Notes under the pieces: model-generated
What the model saw: the letters and a program-made list of their open reading frames with translations, nothing else
Databases searched by the model: none
Told to the model about the DNA's origin: nothing
NCBI GenBank assembly: GCA_964511185.1
Contig: CAZEDU010000049.1
Location: 1-34,105 of the forward strand
Direction: 5' to 3'
DNA: 34,105 nt
Origin: CAZEDU01 sp964511185
Lineage (GTDB): Bacteria > Myxococcota > Myxococcia > Myxococcales > Myxococcaceae
Program-made: the position numbers and the translations under genes
Part shown: piece after piece, positions 1 to 10,204 of the stretch
How positions within the stretch are numbered: position 1 is the first letter of the stretch
Layout: the number at the start of each line of letters is the position of its first letter

Positions 1-2393
1 ACGGCCGTCACGTTCGCCTCGATGCCGTAAGGCGTTGAGCACGTGGTGAGATTTGCCGGCATGGCCGAAAGCCCCTATTGTCACGTTCGCCTCGATGCCG
101 TAAGGCGTTGAGCACGAGGGCGAGCTCCAGTCGGCACATCGCCGCGCGGGTCACGTTCGCCTCGATGCCGTAAGGCGTTGAGCACAGGAACTTGCTCAAC
201 TCGAACGCCTTCTTGCCAAGTGTCACGTTCGCCTCGATGCCGTAAGGCGTTGNNNNNNNNNNGTTGAGCACCGGAGCCCTCCAGCACCTGGCATGATGAT
301 CGGTACGTGGTCACGTTCGCCTCGATGCCGTAAGGCGTTGAGCACAAGAGACTGAAAAGGTTGTCAAGATCAACGAAGGCGAGTCACGTTCGCCTCGATG
401 CCGTAAGGCGTTGAGCACCGTTGAAAATCGCCAGCGCGGCCACCTGGTTGGTGTGTCACGTTCGCCTCGATGCCGTAAGGCGTTGAGCACAGGTCGACGG
501 CTACCCCCCGAGCGCCGGGAGCGAGTCACGTTCGCCTCGATGCCGTAAGGCGTTGAGCACTCTAACTCCTTGAGCGGCTGGTTGAGTCAAGGGGCGTCAC
601 GTTCGCCTCGATGCCGTAAGGCGTTGAGCACTGCGGGCAGAGGTTGCTGACGTGCTGATCGTCGCGTCACGTTCGCCTCGATGCCGTAAGGCGTTGAGCA
701 CCTCCAATCCGCCGACAGAACCGAGCGGTAGAGCCGAGTCACGTTCGCCTCGATGCCGTAAGGCGTTGAGCACGTGCCACAATAAGCACGCAAATTCAAA
801 CAAAAATAAGTCACGTTCGCCTCGATGCCGTAAGGCGTTGAGCACGCGTCGGCGGCGTGAGGGCCAGCATCTCGCGCAGCTGTCACGTTCGCCTCGATGC
901 CGTAAGGCGTTGAGCACACGGGAGAGAAGCAGCACGAGGCCGCGTCCCACTGGGGTCACGTTCGCCTCGATGCCGTAAGGCGTTGAGCACATTGAAAAAT
1001 GCGCGCGCGTTGCCTGCCTGCGCAGTCACGTTCGCCTCGATGCCGTAAGGCGTTGAGCACATCTCCAAGGCGAACGGCGTGCTCACCAACCGCAAGTCAC
1101 GTTCGCCTCGATGCCGTAAGGCGTTGAGCACCTGGGCGGCACCCGGAGCGCGTACTGCTTGACGCGTCACGTTCGCCTCGATGCCGTAAGGCGTTGAGCA
1201 CCCAGGACTCGTACACCTCCACCATGTCGCCGAAGGGTCACGTTCGCCTCGATGCCGTAAGGCGTTGAGCACGCCCAGCTCCAAAGACAGAGTGGTTGCT
1301 GCGCGGGTCACGTTCGCCTCGATGCCGTAAGGCGTTGAGCACCGCGCACTCCATTCGGCGCTGGTCGAGAAATACGGTCACGTTCGCCTCGATGCCGTAA
1401 GGCGTTGAGCACGCCGTGTCCCACTGGCCGAAGCCGAAGAGTCCGAAGTCACGTTCGCCTCGATGCCGTAAGGCGTTGAGCACCGTACGAGGACGGCACG
1501 CTGCGGGCCGAGGTCGACAGTCACGTTCGCCTCGATGCCGTAAGGCGTTGAGCACTGCTTGGGGCCGGCGCCGTAGAAGGCCAAGTCGAAGTCACGTTCG
1601 CCTCGATGCCGTAAGGCGTTGAGCACTTCTTGAGGGATTCAGGGCCGAGGTCGACCGAGCCAGGTCACGTTCGCCTCGATGCCGTAAGGCGTTGAGCACC
1701 TTGCGGCCGCAGCGTTGCCTGCAGCCACCGTCTCGTGTCACGTTCGCCTCGATGCCGTAAGGCGTTGAGCACAATGAGCAGCCGCATGACCGGCACGAGC
1801 GGACGGACCGTCACGTTCGCCTCGATGCCGTAAGGCGTTGAGCACAAAATCTTCCCCATGTCGTCACTGCCGACGACGCCAAGGTCACGTTCGCCTCGAT
1901 GCCGTAAGGCGTTGAGCACAACATCTCCAACAACACGCTTTTCAGCTCCATACGTCACGTTCGCCTCGATGCCGTAAGGCGTTGAGCACAGCGGGTCCTG
2001 CGCTGTCTTCTCGTACGTCTCAAGGTGTCACGTTCGCCTCGATGCCGTAAGGCGTTGAGCACACGGTCCGCTTGCGACCGACCCCCATCAGGTGCAGTCA
2101 CGTTCGCCTCGATGCCGTAAGGCGTTGAGCACGGAAGCTTCGTCAACCGCATGTTCGGAGGTGCGGCGTCACGTTCGCCTCGATGCCGTAAGGCGTTGAG
2201 CACTCGCCCGCGCCGGCGGATGAGGCGGCCCACCCGGGTCACGTTCGCCTCGATGCCGTAAGGCGTTGAGCACCCCGCTCCTCCAATCTCGGCCGCTGGC
2301 CTTCGTCTGTCACGTTCGCCTCGATGCCGTAAGGCGTTGAGCACGCGCTACTGCCGGGTGTGCGGCGCTTGGATTTGCCGCGTCACGTTCGCC
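1..2393 (+). CRISPR. CRISPR array, about 34 repeats of 36 nt, truncated at its right end
   Basis: Near-identical 36-nt repeats begin GTCACGTTCGCC and end AAGGCGTTGAGCAC; the first complete one is 7-42 and the last is 2309-2344, followed by a 12-nt remnant at 2382-2393. Spacers are all different and 34-38 nt long. The array continues beyond the left edge, because bases 1-6 are the tail of another spacer. An N-gap at 253-262 interrupts one repeat. Read on the plus strand, the repeat folds as GAUGCC-GUAA-GGCGUU: a six-pair stem with two G-U wobbles closing a GNRA-type tetraloop. The reverse strand gives A-C mismatches at those positions. With the degenerate repeat on the right, this argues for transcription left to right and a leader to the left, outside the window. 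No cas gene is visible, so the subtype is not assigned; repeat and spacer lengths would suit type I or III. Confidence 0.99.
253..262. other. N-gap inside a CRISPR repeat, probably zero-length
   Basis: Ten Ns split a repeat that begins at 222. The four bases before the gap (GTTG, 249-252) equal the four after it (263-266). Collapsing this overlap gives exactly one intact repeat with normal spacers on both sides. The Ns therefore look like a scaffolding placeholder, although hidden repeat-spacer units cannot be excluded in such a repetitive locus. Confidence 0.8.
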
Positions 2394-2722
2394 GCACTGA
2401 GCCGGAGCTGCTGAAGCGCTGGTGGGCGACCGGGGACATCGCGCCTGTCGTCGGACACCGCTTCACACTCGACATGGGCCACTGGGGACAGGTCGGCTGT
2501 CAGGTCCTTGAAGTCGAGCCAGAGCGCCGGCTGGTCTTCACCTTCGATCAATGGACCATCACCTGGACCCTCATGGAGGAAGGGAGCGGCACTCGGCTCA
2601 TCCTCGAACAAGCTGGCATCGATCTCGACACGGCCCAAGGTCGATTCGCGTTCGAAAAGATGGGCGAAGGCTGGCGCGACGAGGTCCTCCCGCGGCTCGC
2701 CGAGACGTTGGACGCGCTCTAG
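2394..2722 (+). pseudogene. 5'-truncated SRPBCC/AHSA1-domain gene fused to the array end
   Basis: About 108 codons match the C-terminal three quarters of the SRPBCC (START-like, Aha1 C-terminal) family: TEPELLKRWWATGD, then VVGHRFTLDMG, a central strand series and the closing helix GEGWRDEVLPRLAETL. Family members usually have about 25-30 further residues (the first strand and the VWRALT segment) before this point. These are missing, because the sequence upstream is the truncated CRISPR repeat and its spacer. The reading frame stays open through the fragment to TAG at 2720-2722. A GTG at 2360, inside the last spacer, would give a 120-residue chimaera, but no convincing ribosome site precedes it. 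The open frame suggests a recent truncation. A second, intact SRPBCC gene lies at 4783-5229. Confidence 0.75.
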
Positions 2723-2780
2723 TGACTGCAGAAAAGGCTGCGGCGCCCAGTTGCAGTCGGCCTGAGAGGCTGGGCGCCCC

Positions 2781-3215
2781 TCACGACGAGGATGCTCGTT
2801 TCGAACGCATCGCGTGCTTCACGGTGATCGGCTTGCCGTTGAGGTCCTTGCCTGACGCGAGCTGCGCGTATTCGGTGGTCTCCGAGCCGTAGAGAGCAAC
2901 TTGACCCTCGCTGTCGCTGTGAACGCCCCAGCCGTATCTCTTCCCAAGGTCGGAGGCACGCAAGCACGCCTGTGGCTTCGAGAAGAACGCCTTCCTGGCA
3001 CCAGCTCGCTGGCTCTGAAGGATCTCGGTACGAGCGGCATAGACCGCGAAGAGCACATCGTCCGAAGTGAAACGGTATGGATGCTCGGAGATGAGCCGGA
3101 ATACCTGCAGCGCGGCAGACGGCTTCTCGGACTCCTTTGGTACCGTGCCCTTTCGGGCAGTGCAGTCCGGCGCGACTGCGATGAAGGTGTTCACGTAGTT
3201 CGTCGTATGCGTCAT
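2781..3215 (-). CDS. DUF6157 family protein
   Basis: This 144-residue soluble protein opens MTHTTNYVNTFIAVAPDC and carries the family's conserved blocks: TSDDVLFAVYA near residue 50, FFSKPQACLRASDLGKRYGWG in the middle, and VKHAMRSKRA at the C-terminus. Length and motif order fit the DUF6157 family, whose biochemical role is unknown. It lies 47 nt downstream of the membrane protein gene on the same strand and could be co-transcribed with it. No catalytic motif is evident. Identification rests on remembered family blocks, not on a search. Confidence 0.85.
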   Translation of the reverse strand: MTHTTNYVNTFIAVAPDCTARKGTVPKESEKPSAALQVFRLISEHPYRFTSDDVLFAVYAARTEILQSQRAGARKAFFSKPQACLRASDLGKRYGWGVHSDSEGQVALYGSETTEYAQLASGKDLNGKPITVKHAMRSKRASSS

Positions 3216-3262
3216 TGGCGACCTCTCGGTCCCTTGGCCGTTCGCGAGTGCTCGACCCTTTG

Positions 3263-3838
3263 CTAGCCAGCGACGGTCTCAACGACCGCGTAGAGCCCCG
3301 TGGCGATGGCTGCCGTCACTGTCACGATGGCGATGCCCTTGACGAAGCCGCGCGCGTGGAAGGCGAAGTCACGGTACTCCGGCATCCCTTCTGTGCCGGG
3401 CAACACGATGAACGCTGGTCGCCAGACGACGAACAGCAGCCCGTCCAGGACGAAGAGGTCGTAGAGATTGAAGGTCATCAACGCGATCTCCGCGGCGGCG
3501 AAGGCCGACAGCGCGTCGAGAGGGACACCGCCGCGCAGCGTGAGCATCAACGCTGTCAGCGTGATGACGAGAGCGAGGCCGACGGCCGCGGACACCGCGC
3601 GGGTGACGCGCTCGCCGCGTGGGCTCTTGGCGCCGTAGCGCGCGCGGATCGCAGGCGGGTAAGCGTGCACGCCGAAGTCACGCGCGCAGGCGACGCCGAT
3701 GGCCGAGATGACGGTGAAGAGCACGCCGTAGGCCAAGCCGAACACCGCGCTCGTCGCCACGAAGGTTACGTCGAACACGGGGTTCTCCCAGGCCAGGCAG
3801 AGCGGAAGGCCAAAAAATGCGACCAATTCGCATAACAA
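3263..3838 (-). CDS. Polytopic membrane protein of unknown function
   Basis: The predicted protein of about 191 residues has four to five hydrophobic segments, roughly at residues 20-52, 78-101, 107-140 and 164-189. A charged cytoplasmic-looking stretch (RARYGAKSPRGERVTR) follows the first segments. No enzyme motif or known family is recognised. The start is uncertain: the frame opens at a TTG (3838), no in-frame ATG lies nearby, and no strong ribosome site is seen, so a later TTG or GTG start is possible. It is followed on the same strand by the DUF6157 gene. Upstream on that strand lies the 3' end of the fur-like gene, 44 nt away. Confidence 0.7.
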   Translation of the reverse strand: MLCELVAFFGLPLCLAWENPVFDVTFVATSAVFGLAYGVLFTVISAIGVACARDFGVHAYPPAIRARYGAKSPRGERVTRAVSAAVGLALVITLTALMLTLRGGVPLDALSAFAAAEIALMTFNLYDLFVLDGLLFVVWRPAFIVLPGTEGMPEYRDFAFHARGFVKGIAIVTVTAAIATGLYAVVETVAG

Positions 3839-3882
3839 GCCACGGGCCAGCGCTCTCCGTCAACCGAGGTGGGTCTGTCAGC

Positions 3883-4371
3883 TCACGACCGCCGCCGCTT
3901 TTGGCAGCTCGCGCAGACGCCGAAGAGCTCGTGGATGTGACCCGTCAACCGGAAGCCGAGGCTTTCGGAGAGGTCACGCTGAAGGACCTCGATGGCCTCG
4001 AACTGGAACTCGACGACCTTGCCGCACGAGGTGCAGATGAGGTGGTCGTGATGCTCTCGCTCGAAGGCGCGCTCGTACCTGTGTCCGTCGCCGGCCGAGA
4101 CGAGGGCCTCTTGAATGAGCCCCGCCTCCATCAGTAAGGGGAGGATCCGATAGACCGTGGCCGGATGGGCGCCGGCCACGCCGGTCTCCCGCAGGGTCTT
4201 CACGAGATCATCGACCGTGAAGTGCCCGTCGTACCCGAGCGCGACCCGCGCGACGGACTCACGGACCACGGAGCTCTTCAGCCCCTTGGCTCGGACGACG
4301 CTCCGGAGCTGCTCGAGGGCGCGGTCGATGCCGACCGGATCGAGAGCTGGGGAATGGGCAACCCTTCGCAT
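3883..4371 (-). CDS. Fur-family transcriptional regulator
   Basis: This 162-residue protein has the Fur layout: an N-terminal winged helix (residues about 20-95, ending in HPATVYRILPLLMEAGLI) and a C-terminal dimerisation and metal domain. HHDH at 107-110 is the usual metal-binding segment. Two CxxC motifs at 113/116 and 153/156 form the typical structural zinc site. Which metal or signal it senses (Fe, Zn, peroxide) cannot be decided from sequence. The gene is divergent from the ArsR operon. On its own strand a TTGACA (4403-4408) and a GATGAT (4380-4385), 17 nt apart, form a plausible promoter whose start point would fall within a few bases of the ATG, so a very short or absent leader is possible. 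No ribosome site precedes the ATG. Confidence 0.92.
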   Translation of the reverse strand: MRRVAHSPALDPVGIDRALEQLRSVVRAKGLKSSVVRESVARVALGYDGHFTVDDLVKTLRETGVAGAHPATVYRILPLLMEAGLIQEALVSAGDGHRYERAFEREHHDHLICTSCGKVVEFQFEAIEVLQRDLSESLGFRLTGHIHELFGVCASCQKRRRS

Positions 4372-4421
4372 CGCGGCTGATCATCATGAGAACTGTTCGC
4401 ACTGTCAACATGAGAGCGGGC

Positions 4422-4450
4422 TTGACCATTGATAAGTATTTACTTATTTA
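4422..4450 (+). promoter_or_regulatory. Predicted promoter of the ArsR-SRPBCC-UvrA operon, leaderless
   Basis: A -35-like TTGACC (4422-4427) and a -10-like TATTTA (4445-4450) are separated by 17 nt. A start point seven bases past the -10 falls on the A of the arsR ATG at 4457. No Shine-Dalgarno sequence lies between -10 and ATG, so a leaderless transcript is predicted. This AT-rich patch stands out from the GC-rich surroundings. The call is inference from spacing and consensus. Confidence 0.6.
4432..4447. promoter_or_regulatory. Perfect palindrome, likely ArsR autoregulatory operator
   Basis: ATAAGTA-TT-TACTTAT is a perfect 7-2-7 inverted repeat lying between the predicted -35 and -10 hexamers, nine bases before the arsR start codon. 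ArsR-family repressors commonly bind AT-rich inverted repeats that overlap their own promoter, so binding here would block RNA polymerase. The operator assignment is inferred from position and symmetry. Confidence 0.7.
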
Positions 4451-4456
4451 TCTTCC

Positions 4457-4786
4457 ATGCAGAGCGCGGTGGCGGCCGAAAGCAAGATCTTCCAAGCGCT
4501 GGCGGACCCCAGTCGGCGGGCGATCTTCGAGTCACTCACGCGCGGCGAAGCGGCGGTGAAGGACCTCACGGCGCGCTTCGACATTTCGCAGCCGGCGGTC
4601 TCGCAGCACCTCGCCGCCTTGAAGGACGCCGGGTTGGTGAACGGCCGGCGCGAGGGACGCTGCGTCTACTACCGGGTGGAGCCGCGCGGGCTGAAGCCGC
4701 TCATCGACTGGATCGCGCATTACCGCGCCTTCTGGACGGAGCACATCGATCGTCTCGAACGACTGCTGAAGAGAATGGACCCATGA
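4457..4786 (+). CDS. ArsR-family winged-helix repressor
   Basis: This 109-residue protein has the compact ArsR fold: FQALADPSRRAIFESLTRGE (first helices), VKDLTARFDISQPAVSQHLAALKDAGLV (helix-turn-helix) and the wing GRREGRCVYYRVEP, then a C-terminal dimerisation helix. It has a single cysteine (in GRCVYY) and lacks the CxC metal site of ArsR/SmtB sensors, so it resembles the non-metal subgroup that is often encoded beside SRPBCC proteins. Its stop overlaps the next start in an ATGA, which indicates translational coupling. The palindrome just upstream suggests autoregulation. The ligand is unknown. Confidence 0.93.
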   Translation: MQSAVAAESKIFQALADPSRRAIFESLTRGEAAVKDLTARFDISQPAVSQHLAALKDAGLVNGRREGRCVYYRVEPRGLKPLIDWIAHYRAFWTEHIDRLERLLKRMDP

Positions 4787-5229
4787 CGCCCACCGACAAG
4801 ACCGCCCCATCGCAAACCGAATCCCTCTCGCTCGAGTTCGATCTGCAGCACCCGCCGGAGAAGGTGTGGCGGGCGCTCACCGACCCCCATCTGCTCGTCG
4901 AGTGGCTCCTGCCTGTCGTCGAGGGCGAGCTCAAGCTCGAGCCAGGGGCCGCGTTCACGCTCAAGACGCAGCCCTTCCCCGGCTGGGACGGCACCGTGAG
5001 CTGCCGCTTCGTCGAGATCGAAACGCACCGGAAGCTCAGCTACACGTGGGGCATCCCGGGCATGGACACGGTCGTGACCTTCACGCTCACGCCTACGGCG
5101 ACGGGCACTCGCCTGTCTCTGGTGCAGTCAGGCTTCAAGCCGGATCAGAAGCGGGAATTCGGCGGCGCGCGCTACGGCTGGAAGATGATGGGCGAGAAGC
5201 TCGTCGACCTGCTCGCGCGGACCCCGTGA
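4783..5229 (+). CDS. SRPBCC (AHSA1-type) protein
   Basis: This complete 148-residue START-like protein contains FDLQHPPEKVWRALTDPHLLVEWL at the N-terminus, the central sheet with GWDGTVSCRFVEIETHRKLSYTW, and the C-terminal TGTRLSLVQSGF followed by a long helix. The family forms a hydrophobic cavity that binds small lipophilic ligands. In ArsR-SRPBCC pairs the protein may bind the compound that the regulator responds to, but this is inference. The start ATG overlaps the arsR stop. It is the intact paralogue of the truncated gene at 2394-2722. Confidence 0.92.
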   Translation: MTPTDKTAPSQTESLSLEFDLQHPPEKVWRALTDPHLLVEWLLPVVEGELKLEPGAAFTLKTQPFPGWDGTVSCRFVEIETHRKLSYTWGIPGMDTVVTFTLTPTATGTRLSLVQSGFKPDQKREFGGARYGWKMMGEKLVDLLARTP

Positions 5230-5272
5230 GCGCTCCTCCCCTCCCCCTCGGCTCATTCTCAAAGGAGTGTCC

Positions 5273-5484
5273 TTGAACTGGAACAAGTGGATTCGCGAAG
5301 CACACCGCTGGCTGTCCATTGCCTTCACGGTCGCCGTCATCGCCAACCTGGTCGCCTTGGGCATGGGAGTGCAAGCCACCTGGGTGGGCTTCTTGGCGCT
5401 GCCTCCGCTCGTCTTTCTCCTCTTCACCGGGCTGTACTTGTTCGTGCTGCCGTACGCCCAGCGGCGCGGCGGACGAAGCACCGA

Positions 5485-5488
<4 letters not shown>
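5273..5488 (+). CDS. Small two-helix membrane protein
   Basis: About 71 residues with a basic amphipathic start (NWNKWIREAHRW) and two hydrophobic helices at roughly 13-34 and 37-58, ending in a short charged tail (QRRGGRSTE). The TTG at 5273 is preferred, because AAAGGAG at 5261-5267 is correctly spaced before it. The GTG at 5267 overlaps that ribosome site. The gene lies between the SRPBCC and UvrA-like genes, and its stop overlaps the next ATG. No function is recognised; operon position links it to the ArsR-controlled group. Confidence 0.8.
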
Positions 5489-7965
<2,477 letters not shown>

Positions 7966-8379
7966 GGGCGGCCGTGAGCAAGCGACTGGGAAGGCCGCTT
8001 CCCGGCTCATCGATCAGCGGATCCGCGACCTGGGAGGATGGCGCGGCGAGACCTTGGCCCGGATGCGGGCGCTGATCCTGGAAGCCGATCCCGAGATGAT
8101 CGAGGAGTGGAAGTGGATGGGCACTCCGGTCTGGTCGCACCACGGAATCGTCTGCACCGGAGAGACGTACGCGAAGGTCGTGAAGCTCACGTTCGCGCGG
8201 GGAGCGAGCACCCCAGACCCATCGCGCCTGTTCAATTCCAGCTTGGAAGGCAACACGCGACGGGCGATCGACATCCGCGAAGGGGAGAAAGTCGACGCCG
8301 GCGCGTTCAAGGCGCTCGTGAGGGCGGCGGTGGCGCAGAATCTCTCTGCGGCGAAGAAGCGGCAGCCCTGAGGAGACCC

Positions 8380-8850
8380 ATGAAAAAGACGAAGCAGAAG
8401 GCCAAGGCCACCTCGCGCGCAAGCAAGGCGCGTCCCACCAAGAAATCTGCCGTCGTCCTCCTCTCGGGCGGCAACCCGCAGATCGCGAAGGGGGACGGCG
8501 ACGCTCCGGTGCAGGCGTACATCGCCGCGATGCCGGGCTGGAAGCGCGACCTCGGGAAGCGCCTCGACGCGCTCATCGTCCGGAACGTGCCCAACGTGCG
8601 CAAGGCGGTGAAGTGGAACTCGCCGTTGTACGGCATCGAGGGTCAGGGGTGGTTCCTGGGGCTCCACGTCTTCACCCGCTACGTCAAGGTGGCCTTCTTC
8701 CGCGGCTCGTCGCTGCGACCGCTCCCTCCCGGCCCCAGCAAGGACAAGAACACGCGCTACCTCGACATCCACGAAGACGACGCGCTCGACGAGGCGCAGC
8801 TGGGGAGCTGGTTCAAGCAGGCGGCTGCGTTGCCCGGCTGGATTCCGTAG
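8380..8850 (+). CDS. DUF1801 family protein, second copy
   Basis: This 156-residue protein has a lysine-rich N-terminal tail (residues 1-25) and a DUF1801 domain: VQAYIAAMPGWKRDLGKRLDALIV, VRKAVKWNSPLYGIEGQGWFLGLHVF, then KNTRYLDIHED. GAGGAGA precedes the ATG and includes the stop of the upstream gene, so the two are co-translated. Both proteins have similar basic tails but differ in the core, so they are diverged paralogues rather than a fresh duplication. It ends the plus-strand operon that starts at arsR. Confidence 0.9.
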   Translation: MKKTKQKAKATSRASKARPTKKSAVVLLSGGNPQIAKGDGDAPVQAYIAAMPGWKRDLGKRLDALIVRNVPNVRKAVKWNSPLYGIEGQGWFLGLHVFTRYVKVAFFRGSSLRPLPPGPSKDKNTRYLDIHEDDALDEAQLGSWFKQAAALPGWIP

Positions 8851-8892
8851 CTCCGTCGCAGAGCGCTGCCCGTTTTCAGCGATACTGGGGGC

Positions 8893-9654
8893 ATGTCCGT
8901 CCGTCTCCTCGCGGTGGCGTTGGGAGCGAGCTGTCTCATCGGCTGCTCGCTCTACGAGAAGGAAGATGCCCCGCCGGTTCGAGTGGGCTCGATGCCGACC
9001 AAGCCGGAGCGGCAGCTGCCGTCCTTCACCGCCAACGGAAGCTACGGCGTCTTTCAGATCAACGACTGGGAAGTGCGAATGAACCAGGCGCTGATCGCGC
9101 AGAGGACCCTGGCGCTGGATGTCATCGATCGACTCACCGAGGATCTCGCGACGATCGAGCAGACGCTTCCTGCTCACAGCCACGACCACCTCTCGTCGAA
9201 GGTCCGCATCTACTTGGAGCTCGCGCTGCCCTTGGTCCCCGGCGGCTCCTACCACCCGTCGGAGGTGTGGCTGATCGACAACGGCTACCCAGCGGAGTGG
9301 GCCAAGCACGTGCAGCTCGGCAACGCTCGGAACTACCTCAGCTGGACGTCGCACCAGCCGGCGATGCTGCTGCACGAGCTGGCGCACGCGTGGCACGACC
9401 AGCGCTGGGGCGCGAACGATGGCTTCATCCAGAGCGCGTACCAGAACGCGATGACCCACCACCTCTACGACAGCGTCGCCTACCACGACGGCACCCAGAA
9501 GGCCGCGTACGCGAAGACCAACTACCGCGAGTACTTCGCCGAGCTGTCGGAGGCGTGGTTCTGGAAGAACGACTTCTTCCCGACCGTGCGGAGTGAGCTC
9601 TCCGACTTCGACCCAGTCGGCGCCGACGCAGTCAAGACAGCTTGGGCGCCCTGA
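8893..9654 (+). CDS. Lipoprotein with zincin (HELAH) metallopeptidase motif
   Basis: The 253-residue protein begins with a lipoprotein signal (MSVRLLAVALGASCLIGC; lipobox LIGC, cysteine 18), so it should be anchored in a membrane. HELAH at residues 161-165, in LLHELAHAWHDQRWG, is a canonical HExxH zinc site. The downstream YFAELSEAWFWKNDFFP could supply the third ligand glutamate, as in gluzincins. The preceding region (SEVWLIDNGYPAEWAKHV) has no family I can name. It is probably a secreted peptidase of unknown substrate. The 3' end overlaps the convergent gene at 9632 by 23 nt. Confidence 0.85.
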   Translation: MSVRLLAVALGASCLIGCSLYEKEDAPPVRVGSMPTKPERQLPSFTANGSYGVFQINDWEVRMNQALIAQRTLALDVIDRLTEDLATIEQTLPAHSHDHLSSKVRIYLELALPLVPGGSYHPSEVWLIDNGYPAEWAKHVQLGNARNYLSWTSHQPAMLLHELAHAWHDQRWGANDGFIQSAYQNAMTHHLYDSVAYHDGTQKAAYAKTNYREYFAELSEAWFWKNDFFPTVRSELSDFDPVGADAVKTAWAP

Positions 9655-10204
9655 GGAGCGCCGCGAGCGACGCCGCCATCGCCAGCTTGTGATCCTTGTT
9701 CCACGGCGGTCCCAACGCGGCGCCGGTGCGCTCGAGCAAGTCGTCGACGCCCTTCCGCTCGAGCACCCGCTTCGCCTCGTACCAGTGGACTTCCCAGCCC
9801 CGCGCCCGCGCCGCGGCCGCCAGCGCCTGGCGGTACATCACGGAGTCCGCCCTGGTTTGCGCCTGGTAGTCGGAGATCCGCGTGGCGACGTCCGCCGGCA
9901 ATGGCGGACACACGCGCATCGTGATTCCCACAACCTTCGCGGGCACCTCGTTGGCGAGCGACTCGAGGCACGCGACCGCGCAAGCCTCCGCCGACCGTCG
10001 CACGCGCGCGACCAAGGCAACGCCCTCCTTCACCGGGAGCCGCTGCGCCTCGTGGTGATGCGGGAGCTTCGGGAGGTCGCCGTCCACCAGCTCCACGCGC
10101 CGGCGGTCGAGCAAGCTTCCATCCGAGGCCACCGTCACCAGCACCGCCCAGCCGCAATGATCCGCGACGCCGACGATCGCCTTTCTTCTCGAGATGCGAC
10201 GCAT
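9632..10204 (-). CDS. Conserved hypothetical, possible RNase H-fold protein
   Basis: This 190-residue protein opens with KAIVGVADHCGWAVLVTV, which resembles the first strand of RuvC-like RNase H folds (an acidic residue followed by GWAV). The C-terminus, PPWNKDHKLAMAASLAALL, resembles the last acidic helix of that fold. A HHHEAQ segment lies between. The candidate catalytic residues would be D18, E53 or the neighbouring histidines, and the aspartate of NKDHK, but the fold is inference. No nuclease family is recognised with confidence. It converges on the lipoprotein peptidase with a short 3' overlap and has no obvious operon partner. Confidence 0.75.
   Translation of the reverse strand: MRRISRRKAIVGVADHCGWAVLVTVASDGSLLDRRRVELVDGDLPKLPHHHEAQRLPVKEGVALVARVRRSAEACAVACLESLANEVPAKVVGITMRVCPPLPADVATRISDYQAQTRADSVMYRQALAAAARARGWEVHWYEAKRVLERKGVDDLLERTGAALGPPWNKDHKLAMAASLAALLRAPKLS

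Noticed and set aside
8..2344. Many open frames encoding a repeated VLNALRHRGERD or CSTPYGIEANVT motif
   Set aside because: The 36-nt repeat is twelve codons long, so it stays open in several frames. These are CRISPR repeats, not tandem-repeat proteins.
1061..2381. Self-targeting spacers against genes in this window
   Set aside because: No spacer was noticed to match the rest of the window by eye. A full computational search was not possible, so no claim is made.
1..2393. Assigning the array to a specific CRISPR subtype
   Set aside because: No cas genes are in the window, and I could not match the repeat to a subtype with certainty from memory.
4380..4416. Possible Fur box between the fur-like gene and arsR
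   Set aside because: TGATCATCATGA and two CATGAGA copies are suggestive, but no 7-1-7 inverted repeat of the Fur type is present.
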